Assembly: GCA_041389885.1 (NCBI GenBank)
Contig: JAWKRB010000030.1
Span: forward strand, 31,631 to 95,630
DNA length: 64,000 bases
Direction of reading: 5' to 3'
Source of the DNA: JAWKRB01 sp041389885
GTDB taxonomy: Bacteria; Myxococcota_A; Polyangia; Polyangiales; Ga0077539
In this document: piece by piece, positions 36,428 through 45,948 of the stretch
How the letters are laid out: each line of letters begins with the position of its first letter
Numbering within the stretch: position 1 is the stretch's first letter
Made by a program: the position numbers and the translations under genes
The notes under the pieces: model-generated
Database searches by the model: none
Told to the model about the DNA's origin: nothing
What the model saw: only the letters and a program-made list of their open reading frames with translations

Positions 36428-37756
36428 ATGCCTGCCGCGCGCGTGCTGCTCCCCGCGATCCTCCTGTGCACCCTCGTCGCGCAGGCGGTCGCGCCTCGCA
36501 TGAGGCTTCTGATCGCGCTCTCGGGCGCGGCGCTCAGCGTGCTCGCGTCGGTGGCGACGCGCACGGCGACGCCGGGGCAGCTCCTGGCCGACGTGCCCTA
36601 CGGGGTGCTGCTGATCCTCGCCGGCCTGGGGCTCCTCGCGACGCTGATGGCCGAGGGGCGGGTGTTCGGCCCCATGGCGGTGCGGGTCGCGCGCGCGGCC
36701 GAGGCGCGGCCCCAGCGGGTGCGCTTCGCCTTCGCGCTGGCGATGTACGTGGTGAGCGGGCTCGTGAACAACCTCACGGCGCTCGTGCTCGTGCTCCCGG
36801 TGCTCCTCGTGCTGCTGCGCACCGGCGACGTGCGCGCGCCGACGGTGCGCTGGACCCTCGGGCTGCTCCTGGTCGCGTGCAACCTCGGGGGCGCGGCGAC
36901 GCCCATCGGGGACTTCCCCGCGATCCTCTTGCTGGCGCGGGGGTCGATGACCTTCGGCGCGTACCTCATGCGCGCGCTGCCGATGACCGCGGTCGCGCTG
37001 GCGACGCTCTTCGCGGTGGTGCACTTCGTCGCGCGACCCGAGCGCGGCGTGGCCGACGACCCCCTCGCGCGGCGCCTCTCGCTGGCCGTCGTGGGCGCGC
37101 TCCACCGCGGCGTGCGCCCGCAGCGAGGACCGCTGGTGCCCTCGGTGGTCGCCCTCGGCGCGATGCTCCTCGCGTGGAGCTTCTTGCCCGCGTCGTGGGG
37201 CGTGTCGCCCGACCTCGTGTGCTGGATCGGCGTGTGCGCGGCGCTCCTCGCGCGGGGGCGCTCGGGCGAGCGGCTCTTGCGTCAGCGCTTCGACGCCGAG
37301 CCCGTGCTCTTTCTCTTCGCGCTCTTCGTGATGGTCGCCGCGGTGAAGCGCGCGGGCGTGTTCGAGGCCCTCGGCGCGCAGGTGCTCGCGCTGCCCCTCG
37401 CGCCGCGGGGGAGGCTCGCGGTGTTCCTGCTCTCCGCGGGCCTGCTCACGGGGATCTTCTCGGCGGGGCCGGGCATGGCCGCGCTCCTCGATGTCGCCGA
37501 GGCGCTCACCCGCGAGCTGCCGGGCCCCGCGGTGTACGTCGGCCTCGCGCTCTCCGTGTGCGCGGGCTCGTCGCTCTTTCTCACCGCGGCGACGTCCGGA
37601 CCGCTCGCGCAGTCGCTGGTCGAGCGCGCGGGGCTGCGCGACCCGCAGGGCGAGCCGGTGCGCTTCGGCTTCGCGGACTTTCTCCCCGTGGGCCTGGTGT
37701 CGTTCGTGGTGATCCAGACCGTGGCCCTCGCGTGGGGGATGCTCTCGGCGGGCTAG
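36428..37756 (+). CDS. SLC13/NhaD/ArsB (IT superfamily) membrane transporter
   Basis: 442 residues with about 11-12 hydrophobic helices. The IT-superfamily signatures are SGLVNNLTALVLVLPVLLVLL and NLGGAATPIGDFPAILLL (helical-hairpin motif close to NIGGxxTPIGDPP), with an internal second copy around SAGPGMAALLDVAEAL and AGSSLFLTAATSGPLA. Such proteins move sodium, arsenite, sulfate or dicarboxylates. The adjacent sulfide oxidoreductase makes a sulfur oxyanion a reasonable but unproven substrate. Confidence 0.78.
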   Translation: MPAARVLLPAILLCTLVAQAVAPRMRLLIALSGAALSVLASVATRTATPGQLLADVPYGVLLILAGLGLLATLMAEGRVFGPMAVRVARAAEARPQRVRFAFALAMYVVSGLVNNLTALVLVLPVLLVLLRTGDVRAPTVRWTLGLLLVACNLGGAATPIGDFPAILLLARGSMTFGAYLMRALPMTAVALATLFAVVHFVARPERGVADDPLARRLSLAVVGALHRGVRPQRGPLVPSVVALGAMLLAWSFLPASWGVSPDLVCWIGVCAALLARGRSGERLLRQRFDAEPVLFLFALFVMVAAVKRAGVFEALGAQVLALPLAPRGRLAVFLLSAGLLTGIFSAGPGMAALLDVAEALTRELPGPAVYVGLALSVCAGSSLFLTAATSGPLAQSLVERAGLRDPQGEPVRFGFADFLPVGLVSFVVIQTVALAWGMLSAG

Positions 37757-37957
37757 CGGCGCTCCGGCGGAGCTGCGTCCGCGGTGAGCGCGTCCTCGCA
37801 CCCCGCGACGCGACCCCGCCACCGATGGCTCCGCGCGCCCGCGTTGCTCGATGTTTCAACGCCTGCTTCGAGATGCTTCAGCGTCCCATGGGGCGAGCGA
37901 CAATTCGCGCATCGCGTGCGCGTGGAGGCGCGGCACGAGGCGTGCTGTGCGCAGGGT

Positions 37958-38671
37958 ATGAGCGACGCGACAGGGAGCGGGGCGCGAGGAGCCGGGGGAG
38001 GGGACACCGCGGAGGTCCTCGCGCGCATCGAGGCCGCGCTGGCGCGCATCGAGGGTCGGGTGGCGACGCTGGAGTCTCACGCCGACGCGGCGCTGGCGAC
38101 GGCGACCGACACGCTCGACGGCTGGGTGGGGGACGCGCGAGCGCGAGGGGTCGACGTCGACGAGCGCCTGCGCGTGGCGTTGCGCCTCGCCGAGCGCCTG
38201 ACCGACCCCGCGACGGCGCAGACCCTGGAGCGCACCCTCGACCTCGCGGCGCAGGCGCCCTCGTTGGTGGCGACGGTGGTCGACACCGTCGACGGCGCGC
38301 TGGCGCGAGCGCGCGAGGCGGGCATCGACGCCGACGACCGCGGGCGCCGTCTGCTTCGCACCCTCGAGCGTCTGACGTCGCCCGAGGCGTTGAACCTCCT
38401 CACCGTGGCCCTCGATCGCATCGACGTGATCAACACGCTGCTCAACGGCGCGGTGCTCGACCCGCGCACGACGCGGGTGGTGGGCCTCGCGGGCGAGGCG
38501 CTCGTGGCGACCGTCGAGGCGGGCGTGCAGCCCGCGGGGCCGGTGGGCGCGCTGCGCGCGCTCGGCGACGCCGACGTGAAGACCGTGCTCGGGTTCACGC
38601 TGCGGTTCGCGAAGAATCTTGGAAGGTCCCTGGCGGCGCAGAAGGCCGCGCTGCCGGCGCGGGCTGGGTGA
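37958..38671 (+). CDS. DUF1641-family protein
   Basis: 237 residues, entirely helical, with an N-terminal coiled-coil-like ARIEAALARIEGRVATLESH and a C-terminal block ALGDADVKTVLGFTLRFAKNLGRSL. This ending is typical of DUF1641 proteins, which are commonly found beside sulfide:quinone oxidoreductase-like or formate dehydrogenase genes. Here the SQR-like gene follows by 30 bases. ATG 37958 is chosen. A structural or membrane-docking role for the oxidoreductase is inferred. Confidence 0.72.
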   Translation: MSDATGSGARGAGGGDTAEVLARIEAALARIEGRVATLESHADAALATATDTLDGWVGDARARGVDVDERLRVALRLAERLTDPATAQTLERTLDLAAQAPSLVATVVDTVDGALARAREAGIDADDRGRRLLRTLERLTSPEALNLLTVALDRIDVINTLLNGAVLDPRTTRVVGLAGEALVATVEAGVQPAGPVGALRALGDADVKTVLGFTLRFAKNLGRSLAAQKAALPARAG

Positions 38672-38701
38672 CGGGCGCCACGGCGCGATGGGAGCGATGC
38701 G

Positions 38702-39892
<1,191 letters not shown>

Positions 39893-39900
39893 CGCCTCGC

Positions 39901-42048
39901 TCAGCGCGCCGAGAGCACGCGCCACGACCGCGGCGGGAGCTCCGTGCGCCCGCCCATCGTGTCGCGCTCCGTCGCCAGGTCGCGGTAGCTCCCCATGGGG
40001 ATGTCGACGCTCTGCGCGGCGTCGCCGCGGTTGATCGCGACGACGACGTCGGGCGCGCCCACGCCGCATCCGCCCATGCGATAGACCCAGGTGTCTTGCG
40101 ACGCCGAGAGGGTCGTGCGGGCGCCGCGGCCCAGGCTCGGGTTCGCGCCGCGGATGCGCGCGAGCGTGCGCACCGCCGAGCGCAGCGCGCGCTGGTGGGC
40201 GTTCAGCGCGCCGTCTTCCCAGGGCATCATCCTCCGGTTGTCGGGGTCGCCGCCGCCCGCGAGGCCGACCTCGTCGCCGTAGTAGATCAGCGGGAGCCCG
40301 GGGCTGGTGAGCAGCACCGCGAAGGCCACGCCCAGGCGCTCGTAGGGGGCGGCGTCGGTCGGCTGGGTGAAGTCGCGGGTCCAGCCGTTCTGCGGAGAGC
40401 TCCCGGCGCGGCACTCGGTGATCTGCCGGCTCGCGTAGTGAATCGCGCGGGGGATGTCGTGGTTGCCGACCCACGTGCTCATGAGGGCGCCGGCGCCGTA
40501 GAAGCGCTCGTTCTCGCCGACCCAGCTCGCGAACGCGTCGAGGCGCCCGCCGGGGGTGAACACGGCGTCGCAGAGCCTCGCGCGCCACGGGAAGTCGAAC
40601 TGCCCGTCGAGCATCGTCTGCGGGTTGACGAAGGAGCGCAGCAGCGCGCGGTCCTCGTAGTTGAAGGTCTCGCCCACGAGGTAGAAGCGACCCCCCATGG
40701 GCGAGGTGAACTCTCGGTTCAGCCGCGCGCGCAGCTCGGTGAGCCACGAGAGGGGCACGTGCTTGATCGCGTCGAGGCGCAGCCCGTCGACGCCGTAGGT
40801 CCGCGCCCACCACACCGCGTCGTTCACGCTCCACGCGCGGGCGGCGGCGTTGTCGTGGTCGATGGGCGCGAGGTAGCTGGTGAAGGCACAGCGCGTGCCC
40901 CAGACGGCGTCGTCCCAGAGGTTCTCAGGGCCGCAGAGGCGAAACTGTCCGTTCGACCCGCGGGCGAACCAGTCGTTGTGCGCGCGGTAGAGCCCGCTCT
41001 CGGTGTCGACGTGCTTCATCACGTAGTCGAAGAGCACGCGGATGCCGTGACCGTTCGCGCTCGTCGCCATGTGCGCGGCGGAGATGGCCGCGCGGAGGTC
41101 GGTGTCGGTGCCGATGCGCGGCTCGACGCGGGGCGTGGGCGACGGCATCGCGGGGTTGGTCCAGTCGATGTTGTCGGGCGAGGGCCAGTAGCCGTGAAAC
41201 GCGGAGTACTGGTGGGTGTCCATCGCCGGGTCGACGGCGGCGCCGGCGGTGTCGCGGTTCTTGTAGGGCGCAGACAGCCAGAGCGCGGTGACGCCCAGGT
41301 CGGCGAGGTAGGGCATGCGGCTGGTGAGCCCGCGCAGGTCTCCTCCGGCGAACTGCGCGCTCGCGCCGGTGCGGGGGTCGCCCCCGCTGGCGTTGGGTAC
41401 GGGGGACGACATGCCGTCGCCGTCGGCGAAGCGGTCGATCATCGCGAAGTACATCACCGAGTCGCGCCAGTCGAAGGCGCTCGCCTCGCCGCAGCTCGCC
41501 GCGCCGCCGCCGCACACGCGAATCACGCTGTTCAACCCGCCGTTGCCGTCGCTCTCGGTCTCGGGGTTCTCTGGGTCGCGCACCCAGTCGGTGCCGTTTA
41601 CGATGAACTTGTACTGGTGCGGACCGACGGGGGTGATCGTCGTGGTGACGGTCCACGCGCCGTCGGCGCCGCGCGACATCTCCAGCGCGCCCGCGGCGGG
41701 GGTCGCGGCCCAGCGGGTGAAGGTGCCCGAGAGCCAGACCGTGCGCGCGTCGGCGTTGCGGTAGGTGAAGCGCACCTCGTTGCAGGGCGGCGGCGGCGGG
41801 GGCTGCGGCGCGTCGTCGCCCCACGGCGCGTCGACGAGGGCGCCGTCGGGGAGCCGCGCGCCGTCGCAGGCGCCGTCGGGGAGCCTCACGTCGTCGGGGC
41901 AGGTGGGGCCCTGGATCGGAATGTCCGATCGGGCGATGTCGAGCTCGGGCACGTCGGCGCCTCCGTCGAGGAGCGCGGCGTTGTCGACGGCGCAGGCCGA
42001 GAGCGCGCTCGACACGACGAGCGAAGAGAGAACGCGTCGGAGGGTCAC
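39901..42048 (-). CDS. Secreted GH13 alpha-amylase-family lipoprotein
   Basis: 715 residues from GTG 42048. The signal ends at LSSLVVSSALSAC (lipobox), followed by a Pro/Asp spacer. A CBM48/starch-binding-like Ig domain (EVRFTYRNADARTVWLSGTFTRWA...HQYKFIVNGTDWVRDPENP) precedes the catalytic barrel. GH13 regions: GVTALWLSAPY, VLFDYVMKHV, GVDGLRLDAIKHV (nucleophile Asp), FYLVGETFN (acid/base Glu) and TWVGNHDIPR (transition-state Asp). It hydrolyses alpha-1,4-glucans outside the cell, presumably tethered to the membrane; the exact product is unknown. It is divergent from the RRM gene. Confidence 0.92.
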   Translation of the reverse strand: MTLRRVLSSLVVSSALSACAVDNAALLDGGADVPELDIARSDIPIQGPTCPDDVRLPDGACDGARLPDGALVDAPWGDDAPQPPPPPPCNEVRFTYRNADARTVWLSGTFTRWAATPAAGALEMSRGADGAWTVTTTITPVGPHQYKFIVNGTDWVRDPENPETESDGNGGLNSVIRVCGGGAASCGEASAFDWRDSVMYFAMIDRFADGDGMSSPVPNASGGDPRTGASAQFAGGDLRGLTSRMPYLADLGVTALWLSAPYKNRDTAGAAVDPAMDTHQYSAFHGYWPSPDNIDWTNPAMPSPTPRVEPRIGTDTDLRAAISAAHMATSANGHGIRVLFDYVMKHVDTESGLYRAHNDWFARGSNGQFRLCGPENLWDDAVWGTRCAFTSYLAPIDHDNAAARAWSVNDAVWWARTYGVDGLRLDAIKHVPLSWLTELRARLNREFTSPMGGRFYLVGETFNYEDRALLRSFVNPQTMLDGQFDFPWRARLCDAVFTPGGRLDAFASWVGENERFYGAGALMSTWVGNHDIPRAIHYASRQITECRAGSSPQNGWTRDFTQPTDAAPYERLGVAFAVLLTSPGLPLIYYGDEVGLAGGGDPDNRRMMPWEDGALNAHQRALRSAVRTLARIRGANPSLGRGARTTLSASQDTWVYRMGGCGVGAPDVVVAINRGDAAQSVDIPMGSYRDLATERDTMGGRTELPPRSWRVLSAR

Positions 42049-42127
42049 CCCCCGAGTCTAACCCCAGCGCCGACGATCCCTCGACCGCGCGCGGCGCGAG
42101 GCTCCGGCGGATACGCACCGGCGGCGA

Positions 42128-42156
42128 TTGACAGCGCGCGGGCGGGGGCATACAAG
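42128..42156 (+). promoter_or_regulatory. Sigma-70-like promoter and 5' leader of the RRM gene
   Basis: A perfect -35 TTGACA (42128-42133), a 17-base spacer and TACAAG as -10 (42151-42156). The implied start near 42163 gives a leader of about 205 bases before the RRM start at 42370. Such long leaders are common in cold-shock and RNA-binding-protein genes. This site lies in the 321-base gap between divergent genes; I see no small ORF I trust there. Confidence 0.6.
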
Positions 42157-42369
42157 CCCCGAGCCTCTCGCGTCCCGCATCGCATTCTCCTCCCTGCACT
42201 CCTCACCGATTGCTCGACGGACGATCTGATCAGACACGAGGTGCTCCCGGCCTCTTTGAACCGGGATCACCGCATCCCCTCGCCGCGCGCCTCCCTCCGA
42301 GGTGTTCGGTCCGAGGGCGAAGCATCATGGGCGCCGACGAACACGTCGTCGCCCGAGCGAGCAATCACC

Positions 42370-42678
42370 ATGGGTACCAGGCTCTACGTCGGCAATCTCA
42401 CCTTCTCCACCACCGAAGACCGCCTCCGCACGCTCTTCGAGCAGACCGGCGCGCAGGTCAACACCGTGCACATGGTCACCGACCGTGACACCGGTCGCCC
42501 CCGCGGCTTCGCCTTCGTCGAGGTGTCTGACTCCTCGCAGGCGAACACCGCCATCGAGCAGCTCAACGGCGCCAACGTCGACGGCCGCACCCTCACCGTC
42601 AACGAGGCGCGCGAGCGCGAGGGCGGGCGCGGCGGCGGTGGCGGCGGCGGCGGCGGCGGTTACCGCAACCGCTACTGA
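42370..42678 (+). CDS. Single-RRM RNA-binding protein with Gly-rich tail
   Basis: 102 residues. RNP2 is RLYVGNLTF and RNP1 is RGFAFVEV, the two aromatic-containing strands of an RNA-recognition motif; the remaining beta-alpha-beta pattern (EDRLRTLFEQTG, AIEQLNGANVDGRTLTVNEA) completes the domain at residues 4-81. The tail is REREGGRG followed by ten Gly and YRNRY. This is the bacterial/cyanobacterial Rbp type, often cold-inducible. ATG 42370 is chosen to start directly at the RRM. Confidence 0.93.
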   Translation: MGTRLYVGNLTFSTTEDRLRTLFEQTGAQVNTVHMVTDRDTGRPRGFAFVEVSDSSQANTAIEQLNGANVDGRTLTVNEAREREGGRGGGGGGGGGGYRNRY

Positions 42679-42839
42679 GCCGAGCGCTCCACCCTCCTCC
42701 CCCAGGGCCTCCCTTCGTGACGGCCCTGCTCTCCCCCTCCAGACATCCCTGAGCGCACCTCGACGCCGCGACGCAATCGCGCCCCGGCGCGGTCGAGAGT
42801 GATTCCCAAGGGCGCGCGCATCGCACACGATGCCGCCCG

Positions 42840-44060
42840 ATGGCCCACGCGCGCGCGCCACGCCTCCGCTTCGACCGGCACGAGCTCGCGGGGGCCTTCG
42901 GCGACATCGGCACCGACCTCCCGCTGCTCATCGCGCTCATCGCCACCTGCGGCCTCGACGCGGCGAGCGTGTGCGTGCTCTTCGGGCTCATGCAGGTGGC
43001 CTCGGGGGTGTTCTACGGCATCCCCATGCCCGTGCAGCCCCTCAAGGCGATGGCGGCGATCATGCTCGCGCAGCGGCTCTCGCCGGGCACCCTCGCGGGC
43101 GGTGGGTTGGTGATCGGCGCCGCGATGATGCTCCTCGCGGTGAGCGGGCTCCTCGACGGCATCGCGCGCACCGTGCCGAAGGAGGTGGTGCGGGGCATTC
43201 AGCTCGGCCTCGGGGTCACCCTCGCGCGCCTCGCGCTGGGGCGCTACGCAGGGGCAGACGGCGCGGGCGGCTACGTCCTGGCGGCGGTCTCGGCGGCGCT
43301 GCTGCTCGTGCTGCCGCGCAAGGGGAGGGTGCCCGCGCCGCTGGTGGTGATGGGGCTGGGCCTGGCCTTCGCCTTCGCGACGCGCCTCGACCTGGGCTCG
43401 CTGCGTGGAGCGGTGGGCTTCAGGCTCCCGGTGTTTCACGCGCCGAGCCGCGAGGAGCTCACGCAGGGCGCGCTGCTGCTGGCGATCCCGCAGATTCCGC
43501 TCTCGCTGGGCAACTCAGTGATCGCCACGAGCCAGACGACCCGCGACCTCTTTCCCGAGCGCGCGGTGCCCGTGCGTCGGATCGGGCTCACCTACGCGGC
43601 GATGAACCTCGTCGCGCCGTGGTTCGGCGGCGTGCCCGTGTGCCACGGCTGCGGCGGGCTCGTGGGCTTCTACGGCTTCGGAGCGCGCACCGGCGGCGCG
43701 CCGGTGATCTACGGGCTGATGTACGTGCTCCTCGGGGGCCTCTTCGCGCCGGGCTTCTCGGTGGTGGTGCGGGTGTTTCCGATGCCCGTGCTGGGCGTGG
43801 TGCTGCTCTTTGAAGCCGTCGCGCTCATGGCCCTGGTGCGCGACGTGGCGCACGAGCGGGGCGCGCTGTGGATCGCGCTCCTCGTCTCGGCGGCGGTGGT
43901 GGGGTTGCCCTACGGCTACGTCATCGGCCTCGTCGCGGGCACGCTGATCTCGCAGGGGGTGCGCCGGGGGTGGCTCGCGACGCCGGGGGGCGATCAGGTC
44001 CCAGGCGGCGCCGCCGGGAGCAGCCAGCCCTCGCCCGACTCGGCCACGCGCCGCGCCTGA
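42840..44060 (+). CDS. MOT1-family molybdate/sulfate transporter
   Basis: 406 residues with about 10 membrane helices. MOT1 signatures: ELAGAFGDIGTDLPLLIALI, GIPMPVQPLKAMAAIMLAQ, TLGLS-like SLGNSVIATSQTTRDLFP, and VPVCHGCGGLVGFYGFGARTGGAP. MOT1 proteins import molybdate, relevant because molybdenum enzymes are common in such bacteria; sulfate cannot be excluded. The last 22 codons overlap, on the opposite strand, the 3' end of the radical SAM gene (43,994-44,060). Confidence 0.86.
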   Translation: MAHARAPRLRFDRHELAGAFGDIGTDLPLLIALIATCGLDAASVCVLFGLMQVASGVFYGIPMPVQPLKAMAAIMLAQRLSPGTLAGGGLVIGAAMMLLAVSGLLDGIARTVPKEVVRGIQLGLGVTLARLALGRYAGADGAGGYVLAAVSAALLLVLPRKGRVPAPLVVMGLGLAFAFATRLDLGSLRGAVGFRLPVFHAPSREELTQGALLLAIPQIPLSLGNSVIATSQTTRDLFPERAVPVRRIGLTYAAMNLVAPWFGGVPVCHGCGGLVGFYGFGARTGGAPVIYGLMYVLLGGLFAPGFSVVVRVFPMPVLGVVLLFEAVALMALVRDVAHERGALWIALLVSAAVVGLPYGYVIGLVAGTLISQGVRRGWLATPGGDQVPGGAAGSSQPSPDSATRRA

Positions 44061-45296
44061 GCGAGCTCGTCGTCGGGGAAGGGCTCGAGGTACGACTCGA
44101 AGATCCCGTGGTCGAAGGGCAGGCCCTCGGCGGGGCGCACGAGGCGCAGGCGCTCGCGGAGCCCGTCGCGCAGGTACTCCAGCGCGCGGTGGTGGCAGAA
44201 GGGGTTGTTGCCCACGCGGCCGAAGACCACGTGCGCGGTCCACGAGCAGCCGCCGCGGCACTCGTCGGCGTAGTAGCAGCCGCGGCAGTATCCCCAGAGG
44301 TCGTCGGTGGTGCGGTCGCGGGTGAAGCGCATGGGGACCGAGCGCTCCCACACGTCCTTGAGGGTGTGCTCGCGGATGTTTCCGCCCACGTAGTCTTTCG
44401 TAGGGAGCGAGGGGCAGCCCTTGAGCGAGCCGTCGGCCTCGACGCCCATCGAGAGGCGACCCGCGCCGCACGACGACATGTGCCCGCGCGGCATGGTCCC
44501 TCGGAGCAGGGTCTCGTAGGGGCCGAAGTACCCGATGTCGTTGCCCGGCCACACGCGCACCTTGCGCTCGGCCATGCGGCGCTTGATGCGCGCGATCATC
44601 GGCATCACCTCGAGCACCTGAAAGGGCTCCAGGATCAGCTCGGGCTCATCGGCCGCGCGCCCCATGGGCACGGTCATCGAGACCTGCCAGGAGTGAATCC
44701 CCGCGTCCATAAGCAGTTCAGTAAGCGGCTCGATCTGCCGCAGCGCGGGGCGCGCGATCTGCGTGTTCGCGCTCACGGGGAGCCCCACCGCGCGGAGGTT
44801 CGCGATGGCGTCGAGGGCCGCGCGCCACGAGCCCTTCACCCCGCGCAGCGCGTCGTGCATGGGTTCGAGGGCGTCGACCGACACGGAGATCGACTGCACG
44901 CCGGCGTCTTTGGTCTCTCTCGCGCGCTCGGGGGTCATGCCGCGGCCGCCGGTGGTCATCGTGAGCTCGATGCCGCGGTCGCGGATCGCGCGGGCGATGG
45001 TGACCCAGTCGTCGCGGAGGTAGGCCTCGCCAGCGTCGGTCGTGCTGCCATTTGGCTCGGCCATCTGCCGCACGGTCGAGGGCCTCCTCGGTGCTCAACT
45101 CGTCCGGGTCGCTCGCGCCCGCGCGGGGAACCGCAGTGCCGGCAGGCAAGGTCGCAGCGCAGCGTGAGCTCCCACACCACCACCGAGGGGCGCCGCTGGT
45201 CGATGGCGCGAGACTCGTCGGCGAGGGGAGGATTTCTTCGCGCAGGGAAGCGCGGTGGGCGCGATGGGGAGGCTTCGCGGCGGGGAGAGGCTCCAT
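43994..45296 (-). CDS. Radical SAM/SPASM enzyme 1 of the YG-repeat operon (N-terminal frameshifts)
   Basis: Last gene of the operon. ATG 45296 has GGAG eight bases upstream, right after the small-protein gene. The frame then shifts. Pieces VVVWELTLRCDLACRHCG (radical SAM CxxxCxxC), DPDELSTEEALD and, from about 45,073 down, an intact stretch match enzyme 2 of this operon closely. They include SVSVDALEPMHDALRGVKG, GIHSWQVSMTVPMGRAADEPEL, RMPRGHMSSCGAGR-like and GYCRGCYYADECRGGCSW (SPASM cysteines). Where enzyme 2 reads TLIGGEAYL (the GGE SAM motif), this copy reads TTDAGEAYL. The breaks suggest sequence errors; enzyme inactivation is the alternative. Confidence 0.8.
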
Positions 45297-45319
45297 GCCG
45301 GGCGCTCCAGAACGCGGCG

Positions 45320-45874
45320 TCAGGGGCGGGGCGCCGTAGCGGGCCGCCTCCGCCCGCGTCGGCCAAAGGGCGCCGTAGAGGGGCGTCTGCCGCCGTCGTC
45401 AGGCTCGCCCGCGTCGTCGGCCACGCCCGAGTCCACCGGAGGACCGCCGTAGAGCGCCATTCCGCCGCCGTCGTCGTTGGGGCCACCCGCGTCCGTGACC
45501 ACCCCGGTGTCGACGGGGGTCTGCACGTCGGTGGCGACGGGGGTGTCGGTGGAGACGGGGGTGTCGGTGGCGACGGGGGTGTCGGTGGCGACGGGGGTGT
45601 CGGTGGCGACGGGGGTGTCGGTGGCGACGGGGGTGTCGGTGGCGACCACGTCGGCGGCCGTGCCGGCGTCACTGCCCGAGGAGCTCGAGCAGCCGGCGAC
45701 GGTGAGCGACGCGGTGAACGCGAAGGCCGCGGCGCGCGAGAGCCGCTGCGACGCGCCAGGGATCACGCGCTGCGCGATCGAGCTGGGGAGCGCCGACGCG
45801 CAGAAGGGGCAGCGAGACTCCGCGACGCGCACGTGGCGGGTGCATGACGGGCAAGGAACCAGGGATGCGCTCAT
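45320..45874 (-). CDS. YG-repeat small protein A, candidate radical SAM substrate (3' end frameshifted)
   Basis: 184 residues as read. Parts: Cys4 leader (C8, C11, C22, C25; PCPSCTRHVRVAESRCPFC), conserved RLSRAAAFAF at about 44-53, hydrophobic segment to VAGCSS (Cys62), a VATDTP repeat linker (77-119), then ALYGGPPVDSG (Tyr142). Past residue 162 the frame is wrong: shifting it reads PLYGAPLADAGGGGPLYGAPP, adding two more YG motifs and ending at the same stop (about 45,320). This matches the three-YG layout of its paralogue. ATG 45874 has GGAGG upstream. No known family is recognised; a modified lipoprotein-like peptide is inferred. Confidence 0.72.
   Translation of the reverse strand: MSASLVPCPSCTRHVRVAESRCPFCASALPSSIAQRVIPGASQRLSRAAAFAFTASLTVAGCSSSSGSDAGTAADVVATDTPVATDTPVATDTPVATDTPVATDTPVSTDTPVATDVQTPVDTGVVTDAGGPNDDGGGMALYGGPPVDSGVADDAGEPDDGGRRPSTAPFGRRGRRRPATAPRP
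45528..45635. repeat. Six tandem 18-bp units inside small protein A
   Basis: Unit TCGGTGGCGACGGGGGTG (plus strand) occurs six times in succession; one copy carries a single change (GGAGACGG, Ala to Ser). It encodes the (V-A-T-D-T-P) hexapeptide linker. Near-identity at the DNA level indicates recent expansion or ongoing slippage. Confidence 0.92.
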
Positions 45875-45948
45875 CGTTCAGTCAACCTCCAGAGAAGAGT
45901 CCGAGAGTCTAGCGCAGCACGAACTACGCCTGAGCTTGAAAGCGAGGC

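Noticed and set aside
45528..45635. CRISPR-like regular repeats
   Set aside because: Units are contiguous without spacers and encode a protein linker.
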